The notes: generated from the letters alone by a model not told the origin. Counted from the stretch's first letter, positions 8,281 to 17,074 are shown. The stretch is 43,361 bases of DNA from Thermoplasmata archaeon (GCA_027306505.1 DAHUZP010000016.1:1-43361), one strand, 5' to 3'. Numbers and translations are program-made.

Positions 8281-8288
8281 GTAGAAAA
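8281..8288 (-). promoter_or_regulatory. TATA box for metG
   Basis: TTTTCTAC on the minus strand is centred 27 bases upstream of the ATG at 8257. This supports that start over the much longer open frame. Confidence 0.55.
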
Positions 8289-8375
8289 GGGGGCTCTCTC
8301 GCGTCCCACCGAGGTGGGGAAGGGGTTGAGGGCACCCATCCTAGGGGAGCCCCGAGGCCAGCAGCAGGGGGCTCC

Positions 8376-8456
8376 CTACTTCTTGCCCTTCTTCGCCTTC
8401 GACTTCTTCGTCTTCTTCGGCATCTCGAATCGCTCCGGTTCGAACCAGATGGCCAT
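8376..8456 (-). CDS. possible very small lysine-rich protein
   Basis: On the minus strand the frame reads MAIWFEPERF, then EMPKKTKKSKAKKGKK, then stop (26 residues). Starts at 8513 (45 residues) or 8423 (15 residues) are also possible. The tail has ten lysines in its last 15 residues and no acidic residue, so it would bind nucleic acid or membranes if made. The stretch is noticeably less GC-rich than its surroundings and uses AAG throughout, which is unlike the chance frames nearby. No clear TATA box or ribosome site precedes any of the starts, and I know of no matching family. Confidence 0.3.
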   Translation of the reverse strand: MAIWFEPERFEMPKKTKKSKAKKGKK

Positions 8457-8607
8457 TCCATGGCATGAACAGGGGGACGTTCTGTTGTTCTCCACCGAAC
8501 AGATACGCCCCATTGCGTTCGCCAGGCGACTCCTCCGCGGCGGCCCTCGCTCCGTCGACCGGAGCGGAGGCGCCCAACTTCCACGCGAACCTCCGACCGA
8601 TCCTTCG

Positions 8608-9729
8608 CTAGATGGACCGGGCGGGGTCCACCGCGACGAGGTCCCTCCAGGACCCTTCAACGATACCGCGGGCGAGCTTAGCCGCGACCGCCCCGGCGAT
8701 AGCGGCACCCTTTCCTCCGAGCCCTGCTGCAACGTAGAGCGTGGGGAGGGCCGGCCAACGTCCGACCCACGGTCGCCCATCGGGGCCCGTGAGGCAGGTG
8801 CCGGCCCAGCTGTCCTCGACGCGGCTCTCCTCCCAGCCCGGGAGGACCTCGTGCATTTCCCGCGCGACCCTCTCGAGGAAAGCGAAGTCGGCGGAGGCGT
8901 CCATCGGGGGGTCCCCCGTCGCCCCGTTCTCCGGACGCAGGAGGGTGACGAGCCGTCCTCCGGGCGAGGAGCGAACGTAGAGGCCCGCTCCCGCCTCGCG
9001 GACGCTGGGGAAGGGTGCGGCGAGGCGAGGGGGACGGAGCCGGCAGGCCTGCCACCGCTCCACGAGAGCGCTGAGGGTGACCCCATGCGGGGCGAGCAGC
9101 CGCGGAGCACGGGTGCCGCAGGCAACCACGACCTCGCGCGCGGAGAAGCTCGCGACGGGGGTCCTCACCACCCAGCCCGTGCCCTCGCGGACGAGGTCGG
9201 CCTCTCCATACCCCCATCGCAGGTCGACCCCTGCCTGGGAGGCGAGCTCGGCGTAGGCGAAGGTCATCTCGGCGGTGGAGAACGTCGCGCCCTCGGGCAG
9301 GAACAGCCCCGACCGCACGCCGCGGGGGGCGCCCGCAGCGAGCCGCTCGCGGACCGCGTCCGCCTCCAACACCTCCACCCGTTGACCCTCCTCGGTCAAG
9401 GTCGCGCGAAGCTCCTCGAGCCGACGGGCCTCCCGCTCGTCCCGGGCGAGGTGGAGCTCTCCTTCGGCTCGGTGGGCCCCCAGCCCCCAACGTGTGGAGA
9501 TGGCCCGATACTCCTCCGAGCTCTCCCTCGCCTGGCGTCTCGTCCAAGGGTCCGCGCCCGAGGTGTCCAAAGCGCCCGCACCCCTCGCCGAGAGACCGGC
9601 GCAAGGATGGTCCCGGTCGTAGAGGAGGATCCGCCCTGCGCCGAGAGCGGCCGCGTGATGGGCCAGCGCGCAGCCCAGGATCCCGCTGCCCACGATCCCC
9701 AGGTCGAATCGCGCTCGCGACCCCGACAT
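8608..9729 (-). CDS. FAD-dependent oxidoreductase, DAO (glycine/D-amino acid oxidase-like) family
   Basis: A 373-residue flavoprotein of the DAO family. It opens with the dinucleotide-binding beta-alpha-beta GIVGSGILGCALAHHAAALG and the acidic strand end LYDRD. It closes with the typical second FAD contact (WAGTCLTGPDGRPWVGR, then LYVAAGLGGKGAAIAGAVAAKLA). Relatives oxidise secondary or primary amines such as glycine, sarcosine or D-amino acids, or act as subunits of proline or glycerol dehydrogenases; the substrate cannot be assigned. The start at 9729 is supported by GGCTTATGGG on the minus strand, centred about 29 bases upstream. It stands alone as a monocistron; the next gene upstream is divergent. 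Confidence 0.85.
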   Translation of the reverse strand: MSGSRARFDLGIVGSGILGCALAHHAAALGAGRILLYDRDHPCAGLSARGAGALDTSGADPWTRRQARESSEEYRAISTRWGLGAHRAEGELHLARDEREARRLEELRATLTEEGQRVEVLEADAVRERLAAGAPRGVRSGLFLPEGATFSTAEMTFAYAELASQAGVDLRWGYGEADLVREGTGWVVRTPVASFSAREVVVACGTRAPRLLAPHGVTLSALVERWQACRLRPPRLAAPFPSVREAGAGLYVRSSPGGRLVTLLRPENGATGDPPMDASADFAFLERVAREMHEVLPGWEESRVEDSWAGTCLTGPDGRPWVGRWPALPTLYVAAGLGGKGAAIAGAVAAKLARGIVEGSWRDLVAVDPARSI

Positions 9730-9753
9730 CGTCCGTGGCGCGGAGGGAGGCTG

Positions 9754-9763
9754 GCCCATAAGC
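9754..9763 (-). promoter_or_regulatory. TATA box for the FAD oxidoreductase gene
   Basis: GGCTTATGGG on the minus strand is centred about 29 bases upstream of the ATG at 9729, so the mRNA would have almost no leader. Confidence 0.45.
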
Positions 9764-9855
9764 CGACCTCCGCAAGAGCCGGAGCCGGCCGCACGGCACG
9801 GAGAGGCCGCGAGGTCGTGGCCAAGCATTTTCAAGGGGGATGGGGTCGACCCTTC

Positions 9856-10155
9856 GTGGGCGAAGCGTGGGCGATCTGCCCGGTGTGCGGGAAGACCCTC
9901 GCCGTCCAACCGGTCGCCTCTCCCGGCGAGCCGGTCGCCATGGTGGAACACCTCGCGCACCACCGCGAGAACACCTCGGGGCTGCCCCACCACGGCGAGG
10001 CTCCCCCCGCGACCCCTGCCGCAGCCTCCGCGTCGCTGAGGGAGCGGCGCACCTCCGCCGCGCCCCACGTCCCTCGACGCGGGTCCGGTCGGCGCCCGCA
10101 CGGACGACCGGACCGGGGGGCGTCCACGACCTCCCGCTTCGTCGGGCGCAAGTAG
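9856..10155 (+). CDS. small zinc-finger protein
   Basis: A 99-residue frame starting VGEAWAICPVCGKTL. The CPVCG knuckle is followed after 21 residues by EHLAHH, which gives a C2H2-like zinc site. The C-terminal half (from about residue 45) is Ala/Pro/Arg-rich and likely disordered and basic, which suits DNA or RNA binding. The GTG at 9856 is favoured because GCATTTTCA at 9825-9833 is centred 27 bases upstream; a GTG at 9817 would add 13 residues. It is divergent from the FAD oxidoreductase gene and 73 bases ahead of the STAND ATPase. No family is recognised, and the reverse-strand frame over the same stretch has no motif. Confidence 0.5.
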   Translation: MGEAWAICPVCGKTLAVQPVASPGEPVAMVEHLAHHRENTSGLPHHGEAPPATPAAASASLRERRTSAAPHVPRRGSGRRPHGRPDRGASTTSRFVGRK

Positions 10156-10197
10156 CCAGGTCGGGGGAGGGTGAGACCTCCCCCTCCCCCGCAGGTC

Positions 10198-10208
10198 CTT
10201 GATATTGG
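10198..10208 (+). promoter_or_regulatory. TATA box, leaderless GTG start of the STAND ATPase
   Basis: TTGATATTGG is centred about 26 bases upstream of the GTG at 10229. The same bases would be the first codons of the longer frame, which argues against that frame. Confidence 0.5.
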
Positions 10209-10228
10209 GCGGGGGTCCTCAACGTCCT

Positions 10229-13200
10229 GTGCCCACCGGTCGGTCGACCCGTGCATCGAGAGGTGCGGGCCCCCCTCGCGCTCCTGCGGCACCCTTGGGC
10301 CGCTACGCGGAAGCCCGCATGCTGGGCGAGGCGCTCACCCAGGCCAAGGAGGGCCTCGGGGCCGTTCGGGTGCTGACCGGTCCGAGCGGCATCGGGAAGA
10401 CCCTGCTGTTACAGCACGCCGCTTCCGTCGCACGGGAGCTGGGCTTCGAGGTCCGATGGTCGCACGCCCTGGAAGGGTGGACCGGTCCGTTCTTCCTGCT
10501 GGACCAGCTCCTCCCTTTGGGGAAGAGCGCGGGCAGCGGGAGCGGACCTGGGTCATCTGACGGAGCTTCGGACCGCCACGCAGGGGACCGGGGGCGGCTC
10601 TCCTCGATCCTCGCGCTCGGTGCCTCGGAGGAGGAGGAGGAGGACGAGGACGGGTCGCTCTTGGAGCCCGCCTCGGGTCGGCCCGCGTCCTCGGCTGACG
10701 TCGTGGGCCCCTCGCCGCCTCCAGGTGGGATGCTTCCCCTGGGACTGGCGGCCTCCCTGTCCGCTCCCCGCCCCGTCCCCGAGGCGACGGCGCTCCTGGG
10801 GTACTTGCACCGATTGGAGGAGCTCGCGAGGAACTGCCCCCAGCTTCTGGTGGTGGACGACCTGCAGTGGGGCGACGTCGCTTCCTTGCATGGCCTGCGC
10901 TTCCTCGCGCGCAACGCGGGACACCTCCCGGTCGTGCTTCTCGCCTCCGCCCGGGCCGAGGGACGAAGGGTCGGTGCGGAGATCGACCGTGAGATCGGAC
11001 CGGGAACGTTCCTCGATGAGGCGGAACGCATCGACCGGCGGGCCATCGTCCCGCTAGCGCCCCTCGTGGCCGCCCCGGCGCACCGCCTCGTCGAAGAGGT
11101 CCTGGGCGGCCCTCTCGCGACGCCCGTCGACGCCCGCCCCTTCCGTCAGCTCATCGAGCGATCCGGCGGCAACCCGCTCATCCTCTCCGAGACCGTGCGG
11201 TCGATGGTCCTGGAGGGCTTCGCCCGGAGAGAACGGGGTCGGTGGACCCTGGCGACGCCCCCCGCGTGGGAGAGGAGAGTTGAGCGAGGCTCTGGTGCCC
11301 ATGGAGCGGCGGACCTCGGAGGGTCGGGGGCTCCCAGGAAGGCCGCAGGCTCGCTCCCGGCTCCGTCGACCCTCACCAGGGCCGTGCTCTCTCGGCTCAC
11401 GGGCCTCCCCCCCCAGCTTCGGGAGGCCCTCCAGCTGGGCGCCGTGCTCGGCCCTCGCTTCGACCTCGAGCCTGTCGCAGGGGCGCTCCAGATGCCCGTG
11501 GAGGACCTCGCCAGGGAGGTGGGGCCCCTCACCGCGCCGGGGGGTCTGCTCGTCAGGACCGAGGGCCCGGGTGGCGCGTTCTCCTTCTCCCACGCGTTGC
11601 TGTGGGAGACCATCGAGGGGGCGGCCTCGCCCTCCGATCGGCGCGAGCGGTCCCGCCGCCTCGCGGACTGGTACGTCCGGGACCGCCCCGGCGACCCGAT
11701 GTCCATCGCTCGACTGTTCCATGAAGCGGGGGCGGCCACGCAGACGGTGGCCTGGACCCGCCGCGCGACGGAGGTCGCCCTCGCCTCTCTGGACGTGGAG
11801 GGGCTCGAAAGGCTCGGGGAATGGCTCGGAGAGGCGCTCCGGGCCCAGGGGGTCGACTCGACCGAGGCCGCTCGGGAGCGCTTCGAGGTGGTCCGCACCT
11901 ACCTCCGCTCGAGCGGAGCCCATCCGGTCGCACGACGCATCCTGGGGTCGCTCCTCTCGGAGATCGCGCCGGGCCCCCTGCACCGCGAGGTGGAGGAGCG
12001 GCTCGCGTGGGTCGAGATGGTGCGCGCCCCGAAGGAGGGACGCGCCCTCTTGGAACGGCTCTCCCGGGAGCTCAAGGGCCCTTCGGAGCGCGGGCCCGAG
12101 GGCGACCCGGAGCGGGGGCTTCGGGGACGTGTCGCCTTGGACTGGACCGTCCTGCTGATCCGGGAAGGAGACTTCCTGGGCGCGCTGCGGGAAGCGCACG
12201 AGACGATCGAGCTGCTGGGGGGTGGAAAGGACCGGTGGGAGCTGGGACGAGCGTACTACTACCTCGGTTGGTGCCTCGGGCTCCAGGAGCGGCACGCAGA
12301 GGCGCAGGAGGCGATGCACCGGTCGATGGAGATCGCCCGGGAGCTCCACGACGCGCGGCTCCTGGGGCTCACGCTCGAGCTCCAGGGCATGTTGGCCAGC
12401 GTACGCGGCGCGGTCCTCGAGGCACGGAACGCGATGACCGAGGCGCTCCAACAGCACCGACGCGCGGGGGCGATCCACAACATCATCTCGACGCTCGGCA
12501 ACCTCGCCGAGGCGGAGGCCGACCTCGGGCAGACCACCGACGCGTGGAAGCGCACGCAGGAGATGCTCTCCCTCGCCCGCCGGTTCGATGACCGGCGCGG
12601 GATCGCCCATGCCTCGTTGCTCGAAGGCAGCATGTGGCTTCGGGCAGGGCACCCCTTGGAAGCTCGTTCGAAGCTGCAGGAGGCCTTCCAGACCTACCAG
12701 GGGTTGGGCGACCGGGAGTCCACGCCACCCTGCTTGCTCAAGCTCGCGCGGGCAGAGGCGCTCAGCGGGGACGCCCCCAGGGCCCTGGAGAGGATCGACG
12801 CGGTCGAGCGGGGGCTACACGGCTCCCTTTCGATGGGCGAGCGCTTCCTCTTGGGTTGGGCCCGGGCGGAGGCCCTGGTGCGCTCGGGGCAAGGGGGGTC
12901 GGCCCGTCCGGCCTTCGAGGAGGCCAGGGAAGCGGCCCGGGAGGCGAGGAACCCCTACTCTGAGGCCGAGGTCACGATGGCCCAGGCCGACTGGGAGGCC
13001 GGGGCGGGGAGCCCCGCCTCGCAGGTCCGCGCGCTCCGCCTCGCGGCCGAACAGCTCTGGAGGTCCTGTGGTGTCGATCCGAAGCGGACGGCGGAGGCCC
13101 GTCGATGGCCCGGTCCGCAAACGGACACGCACGCGCCCGGCCCCCGTGGACGAACGACCCTTTCCGGGCGGCGAGCGTCCTCCGCGCCCCTCGCCCAGGT

Positions 13201-13474
13201 CATCCTGCTCCACCTGCTCCGCCACCAGGGCCCCTCGGGGGGCCCTTCGGACCGGGTCCCGGTCGCCCTGACCCAGGTGGGGCTCTCCTCGGCCCTTGGG
13301 CTGCCGCAGGCCCGGTTCGCAAAGACGCTCGCCCGGCTCGTCGAACGGGGGCTCGTCTCTTCCGAGGTCCGCCGCATCGAGGGGCATGCCCGCCGTCTCA
13401 AGACCTACCGTGCCACCCCCGCAGGCGAGGCCGTGGCCGCCGAAATGACGCAAGGGCACGTCCCCCCCGGCTAG
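10229..13474 (+). CDS. STAND-type ATPase with TPR-like repeats and C-terminal winged helix
   Basis: A 1081-residue signalling ATPase. The Walker A motif GPSGIGKT is at residues 51-58 and Walker B LLVVDDLQWGD at about 206-216, the layout of MalT/adenylate-cyclase-associated AAA-STAND ATPases. A very acidic run (EEEEEDEDG) sits between them. From about residue 500 to 940 there are repeated helical pairs of TPR type (for example LGRAYYYLGWCLGLQERHAEAQEAMHRSMEIAREL). The last 90 residues form a winged helix (VALTQVGLSSALGLPQARFAKTLARLVERGLVSSEV). Family members oligomerise on binding a ligand; with the winged helix this is likely an inducer-dependent transcription regulator. The GTG at 10229 lies exactly where the TATA-like TTGATATTGG places transcription start; a TTG at 10199 is less likely. 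Its target is unknown. Confidence 0.8.
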   Translation: MPTGRSTRASRGAGPPRAPAAPLGRYAEARMLGEALTQAKEGLGAVRVLTGPSGIGKTLLLQHAASVARELGFEVRWSHALEGWTGPFFLLDQLLPLGKSAGSGSGPGSSDGASDRHAGDRGRLSSILALGASEEEEEDEDGSLLEPASGRPASSADVVGPSPPPGGMLPLGLAASLSAPRPVPEATALLGYLHRLEELARNCPQLLVVDDLQWGDVASLHGLRFLARNAGHLPVVLLASARAEGRRVGAEIDREIGPGTFLDEAERIDRRAIVPLAPLVAAPAHRLVEEVLGGPLATPVDARPFRQLIERSGGNPLILSETVRSMVLEGFARRERGRWTLATPPAWERRVERGSGAHGAADLGGSGAPRKAAGSLPAPSTLTRAVLSRLTGLPPQLREALQLGAVLGPRFDLEPVAGALQMPVEDLAREVGPLTAPGGLLVRTEGPGGAFSFSHALLWETIEGAASPSDRRERSRRLADWYVRDRPGDPMSIARLFHEAGAATQTVAWTRRATEVALASLDVEGLERLGEWLGEALRAQGVDSTEAARERFEVVRTYLRSSGAHPVARRILGSLLSEIAPGPLHREVEERLAWVEMVRAPKEGRALLERLSRELKGPSERGPEGDPERGLRGRVALDWTVLLIREGDFLGALREAHETIELLGGGKDRWELGRAYYYLGWCLGLQERHAEAQEAMHRSMEIARELHDARLLGLTLELQGMLASVRGAVLEARNAMTEALQQHRRAGAIHNIISTLGNLAEAEADLGQTTDAWKRTQEMLSLARRFDDRRGIAHASLLEGSMWLRAGHPLEARSKLQEAFQTYQGLGDRESTPPCLLKLARAEALSGDAPRALERIDAVERGLHGSLSMGERFLLGWARAEALVRSGQGGSARPAFEEAREAAREARNPYSEAEVTMAQADWEAGAGSPASQVRALRLAAEQLWRSCGVDPKRTAEARRWPGPQTDTHAPGPRGRTTLSGRRASSAPLAQVILLHLLRHQGPSGGPSDRVPVALTQVGLSSALGLPQARFAKTLARLVERGLVSSEVRRIEGHARRLKTYRATPAGEAVAAEMTQGHVPPG

Positions 13475-13538
13475 ATGGGGAGGGGGGCGCCGGGTCCGCG
13501 CCGGCGCAAGAACGGGGGGCCCTGGTCCCTCCGGGGCT

Positions 13539-13548
13539 GACATACATG
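13539..13548 (+). promoter_or_regulatory. possible TATA box for the lysozyme/amidase gene
   Basis: GACATACATG is the only AT-rich patch between the STAND gene and the ATG at 13591. It predicts a short leader of about 20 bases. Confidence 0.35.
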
Positions 13549-13590
13549 CGCCACCCCCTCAAGTGGGGGTTCGAACGGTAGGTCACTTCG

Positions 13591-16500
13591 ATGACGACAT
13601 CGAAGGGCCCTTCCCGCCCGCCCCTTCTGCTCAGCGCCGACGAGGTCCCACCCCCCTCCCTCCTGCGACCCGGGCCGTCCAGCCCGGCGCACGACCCCTC
13701 CGGCACATCGCGGAGCCCGCGGCGGACGGGCGGGCGGAGGCCTAGCGAGGAGGGCTCATCCGGGAAGCGGCGCAAGGCGGGGGCCCTCGCAGTCCTCCCC
13801 GTCGCTATCGTGGCCGTGCTGGTGCTCTCCCCCCTGGGAGGGGTCTTCCTGGGGTCGATCGAAGCCACCTTGTTGCAGCACACGAACGTCCTCTCCTCCG
13901 CGTTCGGAGGGGCCCCGGGTGGCTCCTCCTCCCCTCCCGCTGCGCCCGCTCCTCGGCCGGTCGCCGGGGGTGGGAACGGACCGAGCTCGGGCTCGGGTGC
14001 TCCCCCACCCGCCCCCTATGCGTCGGCGGCCTGCCCTAACGGGAACTACTACGGTCAGCCCACCACCCTCACCCTCCAGCAGGTGGTCAGCTGCGCCCTC
14101 GACGCGGGCTTCTCCGGGCCGGAGGTCATCACCTTCGCGTCCATGGCCTTCCAGGAGAGCGGGTTCGACCCGGCCGCCATCGAGCCGGGTCCCCATGCCG
14201 AAGGGGTCCTCCAGGAGGGCACCGCGGGTCAGTCCCCGCCTCAGGGGAACCCCTTCCCTCTCTCCGGCTACAGCCCGTCCACCTGCACGACCTACGCAGG
14301 GGGCAGCGACTGGGGACCGATCTACTTCGATCCGTCCTGCGCGTTCGAGTGGGCGCTGGCCTACTACCATGTCAATGGGTACAATTTCTGGGGAAGCTAC
14401 CTCACCGGGGCCTATTGCCAGTGGGCCCCTAGCGGGTTCGTGGGGACCGGCCCCATAGGCTGTTCGGGAGCGGGCCAGAACCAGGCGGGACTCCCCTGGA
14501 GCCTGGTCTGCCCCAACGACGTATGCTCCGGCTCGACGGTGAGCGGAGGAGGAGGGCCCTCCTACGACGGCAGCGCGGCCGCCGCCTACGCGACCTCGTA
14601 CATGGGCGTGGTGGGATCGGACGGCTACTACTGGGTCAACGGCGGAAGCCAGTTGTCCTTCCCGCTCGGCACCACGACCCCCACCATCGCCTCCCAGTAC
14701 GGCATCGGGGACGACTGCACCCACTTCGCCTCCCTCGCGCTCGAGGCGGGAGGGCTCTCCGTGCCCACGGTCGCCCCTCCGAGCTACGGGAACCCCAGCG
14801 TGAACGGCCTCCGGAACTACCTGCTGCAGAACGGGCTCGCTTCGGAGGTCCAGGGGACCTCCCTGCCTTCCTCGCTCCAGCCGGGGGACCTCATCCTCTA
14901 CGAATGGGCCGGCACGGGAACCTGGGACCACACGGCGGTCTACCTGGGCAACGGTCTCGTGGCCGAGCACTCCTACGGGAACGGGGCGGGCTCGGTCGTC
15001 ACGACCCCACAGGCCTGGAACAACCCCGGAGGCGGCGCGGCCCTCTTCGACTTCCTGCACATCCTCGGCAACGGGGGGGGCGGCGGCAAGGCGCCCCCCT
15101 GCCCGAACCTCGCTCCTGGCGGCACGGCGCTCCTGCCCTCCCCCCAGGCTCGCCCGGAGGGGCCGACGACCTCCGCCGTCCCGTCGTCCCCGTCCTCCTC
15201 CGGCACGGGCTACTGGATCGTAGGGGCGGACGGTGGGATCTTCTCCTTCGGGAACGCGGGGTTCTTCGGGAGCGCCGCCCAGCAGACGTTGGGAGGCTGC
15301 ATCGTCGGGATGGCCACGACCCCTGACGGTCAGGGCTACTGGCTCGTCGGGGCCGACGGTGGCGTGCTCGCCTGGGGGGACGCGGGGTTCTTCGGCTCGA
15401 TGGGCGGCAAGACCCTCAACGCTCCTGTGGTGGGCATCGCCGCGACCCCTGACGGCAAGGGCTACTGGCTTGTGGCCTCCGATGGCGGGGTATTCTCCTT
15501 CGGCGACGCGGTCTTCTACGGCTCCATGGGAGGGAAGGCGCTCAACGCCCCCATGGTCGGGATCGCCGCTACGCCGGATGGACGGGGCTACTGGACGGTC
15601 GCCGCCGATGGCGGGATCTTCAGCTTCGGTGACGCGGGCTTCTTCGGTTCCATGGGAGGGAAGACCCTCAACGCCCCCATGGTGGGGATGGCGCGCACGG
15701 CGGACGGCAAGGGCTACTGGCTCACAGCCTCCGACGGCGGGGTCTTCGCCTTCGGTGACGCGGGCTTCTACGGGTCCATGGGCGGCAAGTCCCTCAACGC
15801 CCCGGTCGTCGGCATCGCGCCTACCCCGGATGAGAAGGGCTACTGGCTCGTCGGGGCGGACGGCGGGATCTTCTCCTTCGGAGACGCAGCCTTCCTCGGA
15901 TCGATGGGTGGGACCAAGCTGAACGCCCCCGCGGTCGGTCTCGCGGTGGTCCCATCCCCACCCGCCTGGTCGCTCTCGCTCCAGGCCACCCCTTCCTCCG
16001 GCCTCGCCCCCTTGAGCGTCGCCTTCACCGCGCAGATCACGGGGAGCACGGGGGCCTTCCAGTACTCCTGGGACCTGGGCAACGGGGTGAGCAGCTCGGC
16101 GGCCGCTCCGACGGACACCTACGCCGCCGGGAGCTACACGGTGACCCTACAGGTCACGGACGGCTCGAACGGACAGAGCGTCAAGGCGACGACCCAGGTC
16201 GTCGCGCGGCCCTCGAGCGGATACTGGCTGGTAGGCTCCGACGGCGGAGTCTTCTCCTTCGGGAACGCGAGCTTCGACGGCTCCATGGGCGGGAAGACCC
16301 TCAACGCTCCCGTCATCGGCATGGCGCCCACGCCCGACGGGGGGGGCTACTGGCTCGTGGCATCGGACGGCGGGGTGTTCACCTTCGGGAACGCGGGCTT
16401 CTTCGGGTCCCTGGGAAGCACCACGCTCAACGCCCCTATCGTCGGCTTCGCTCCGGCCCCCGACGGGCAGGGATACTGGATGGTCGGTGCCGACGGCGGG

Positions 16501-16974
16501 GTCTTCGCTTTCGGGGACGCGGGGTTCTACGGCTCGCTCCCCGGGCTCGGCATCAGCGTCCAGGACATCCGCGGGATCGCCCCGACCTCGGACGGGAAAG
16601 GGTACTGGCTGGTCGGAGCCGACGGGGGCATCTTCTCCTTCGGCGACGCCACCTTCTACGGCTCCCTTCCTGGAAGCCACATCTCCGTGAGCAACATCGT
16701 CTCCATGAGCGCCACCTCGGACGGGAAGGGCTACTGGCTCGTGGGCGCGGATGGGAGCATCTACACCTTCGGCGACGCGGTCAACTACGGGAGCCTCGCA
16801 GGGAAGACCCTGAACGGCCCGATCGTGGCCATGGTCGCCGATGTACACGGGCAGGGCTACCTCCTCTTCGGGTCGGACGGCGGGGTCTTCACCTTCGGGT
16901 CCGCGGTCTTCTACGGCTCGGAGGCGGGGAGGACCCTCAACGCGCCCATCGTCGGTGGATGCATCGTGCCCTGA
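13591..16974 (+). CDS. secreted lysozyme-like/amidase protein with 12 GYW repeats and a PKD domain
   Basis: A 1127-residue protein. After a basic N-terminus, a hydrophobic stretch (AVLPVAIVAVLVLSPLGGVFLG, about residues 67-88) acts as a signal anchor. Residues about 146-310 resemble a lysozyme-like transglycosylase domain (ITFASMAFQESGFDPAAI, with a catalytic-type Glu). Residues about 323-490 match the Amidase_6/NlpC-like pattern with a candidate Cys376 (GDDCTHFASLALEAGG) and His447 (WDHTAVYLGNG). Then come six repeats of about 42 residues (GYWLVGADGGIFSFGDAGFYGS, residues 540-787), a PKD domain (788-876) and six more repeats (877-1127). Such repeats are common on actinobacterial secreted hydrolases and probably form a beta-propeller-like binding surface. 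Archaea lack murein, so the target is probably bacterial walls or a pseudo-substrate; this is an inference. Confidence 0.8.
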   Translation: MTTSKGPSRPPLLLSADEVPPPSLLRPGPSSPAHDPSGTSRSPRRTGGRRPSEEGSSGKRRKAGALAVLPVAIVAVLVLSPLGGVFLGSIEATLLQHTNVLSSAFGGAPGGSSSPPAAPAPRPVAGGGNGPSSGSGAPPPAPYASAACPNGNYYGQPTTLTLQQVVSCALDAGFSGPEVITFASMAFQESGFDPAAIEPGPHAEGVLQEGTAGQSPPQGNPFPLSGYSPSTCTTYAGGSDWGPIYFDPSCAFEWALAYYHVNGYNFWGSYLTGAYCQWAPSGFVGTGPIGCSGAGQNQAGLPWSLVCPNDVCSGSTVSGGGGPSYDGSAAAAYATSYMGVVGSDGYYWVNGGSQLSFPLGTTTPTIASQYGIGDDCTHFASLALEAGGLSVPTVAPPSYGNPSVNGLRNYLLQNGLASEVQGTSLPSSLQPGDLILYEWAGTGTWDHTAVYLGNGLVAEHSYGNGAGSVVTTPQAWNNPGGGAALFDFLHILGNGGGGGKAPPCPNLAPGGTALLPSPQARPEGPTTSAVPSSPSSSGTGYWIVGADGGIFSFGNAGFFGSAAQQTLGGCIVGMATTPDGQGYWLVGADGGVLAWGDAGFFGSMGGKTLNAPVVGIAATPDGKGYWLVASDGGVFSFGDAVFYGSMGGKALNAPMVGIAATPDGRGYWTVAADGGIFSFGDAGFFGSMGGKTLNAPMVGMARTADGKGYWLTASDGGVFAFGDAGFYGSMGGKSLNAPVVGIAPTPDEKGYWLVGADGGIFSFGDAAFLGSMGGTKLNAPAVGLAVVPSPPAWSLSLQATPSSGLAPLSVAFTAQITGSTGAFQYSWDLGNGVSSSAAAPTDTYAAGSYTVTLQVTDGSNGQSVKATTQVVARPSSGYWLVGSDGGVFSFGNASFDGSMGGKTLNAPVIGMAPTPDGGGYWLVASDGGVFTFGNAGFFGSLGSTTLNAPIVGFAPAPDGQGYWMVGADGGVFAFGDAGFYGSLPGLGISVQDIRGIAPTSDGKGYWLVGADGGIFSFGDATFYGSLPGSHISVSNIVSMSATSDGKGYWLVGADGSIYTFGDAVNYGSLAGKTLNGPIVAMVADVHGQGYLLFGSDGGVFTFGSAVFYGSEAGRTLNAPIVGGCIVP
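15208..15951 (+). repeat. six tandem repeats of about 126 bp, first block
   Basis: Each unit encodes GYWxVxxDGGxFSFGDAxFxGSMGGKxLNAPxVGxAxTPDG with small changes. The first unit is the most divergent and units two to six are close at DNA level, which suggests recent expansion. The repeats lie wholly inside the lysozyme/amidase gene. Confidence 0.9.
16219..16971 (+). repeat. six tandem repeats of about 126 bp, second block
   Basis: These encode the same GYW...FGDAxFYGS unit as the first block, after an intervening PKD domain. Units three and four of this block carry a different middle (SLPGLGISVQDI, SLPGSHISVSNI), and the last unit ends the protein with GCIVP. Confidence 0.9.
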
Positions 16975-17036
16975 GGGGGGAGAGGGGCCTGGTCCGACGT
17001 GGGGTACGCCCTGCCGTGACCGGGGCCCCTCGAGGC

Positions 17037-17042
17037 TTTATC
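17037..17042 (+). promoter_or_regulatory. TATA box for the DNA methyltransferase gene
   Basis: TTTATC, in the context GGCTTTATCGG, is centred about 35 bases upstream of the GTG at 17075. The predicted leader is about 9 bases. Confidence 0.45.
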
Positions 17043-17074
17043 GGCCGTAGGGCTGGCGGAGCCGGGAGCGCTCC

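Noticed and set aside
8314..10155. 613-codon plus-strand frame covering the FAD oxidoreductase region
   Set aside because: Only its last 100 codons, beyond the minus-strand gene, look real (the zinc-finger protein); the rest is opposite a clear FAD-binding gene.
15208..16971. Possible CRISPR array because of regular repeats
   Set aside because: The repeats are about 126 bp, in frame, protein-coding and without unique spacers; no cas genes are present.
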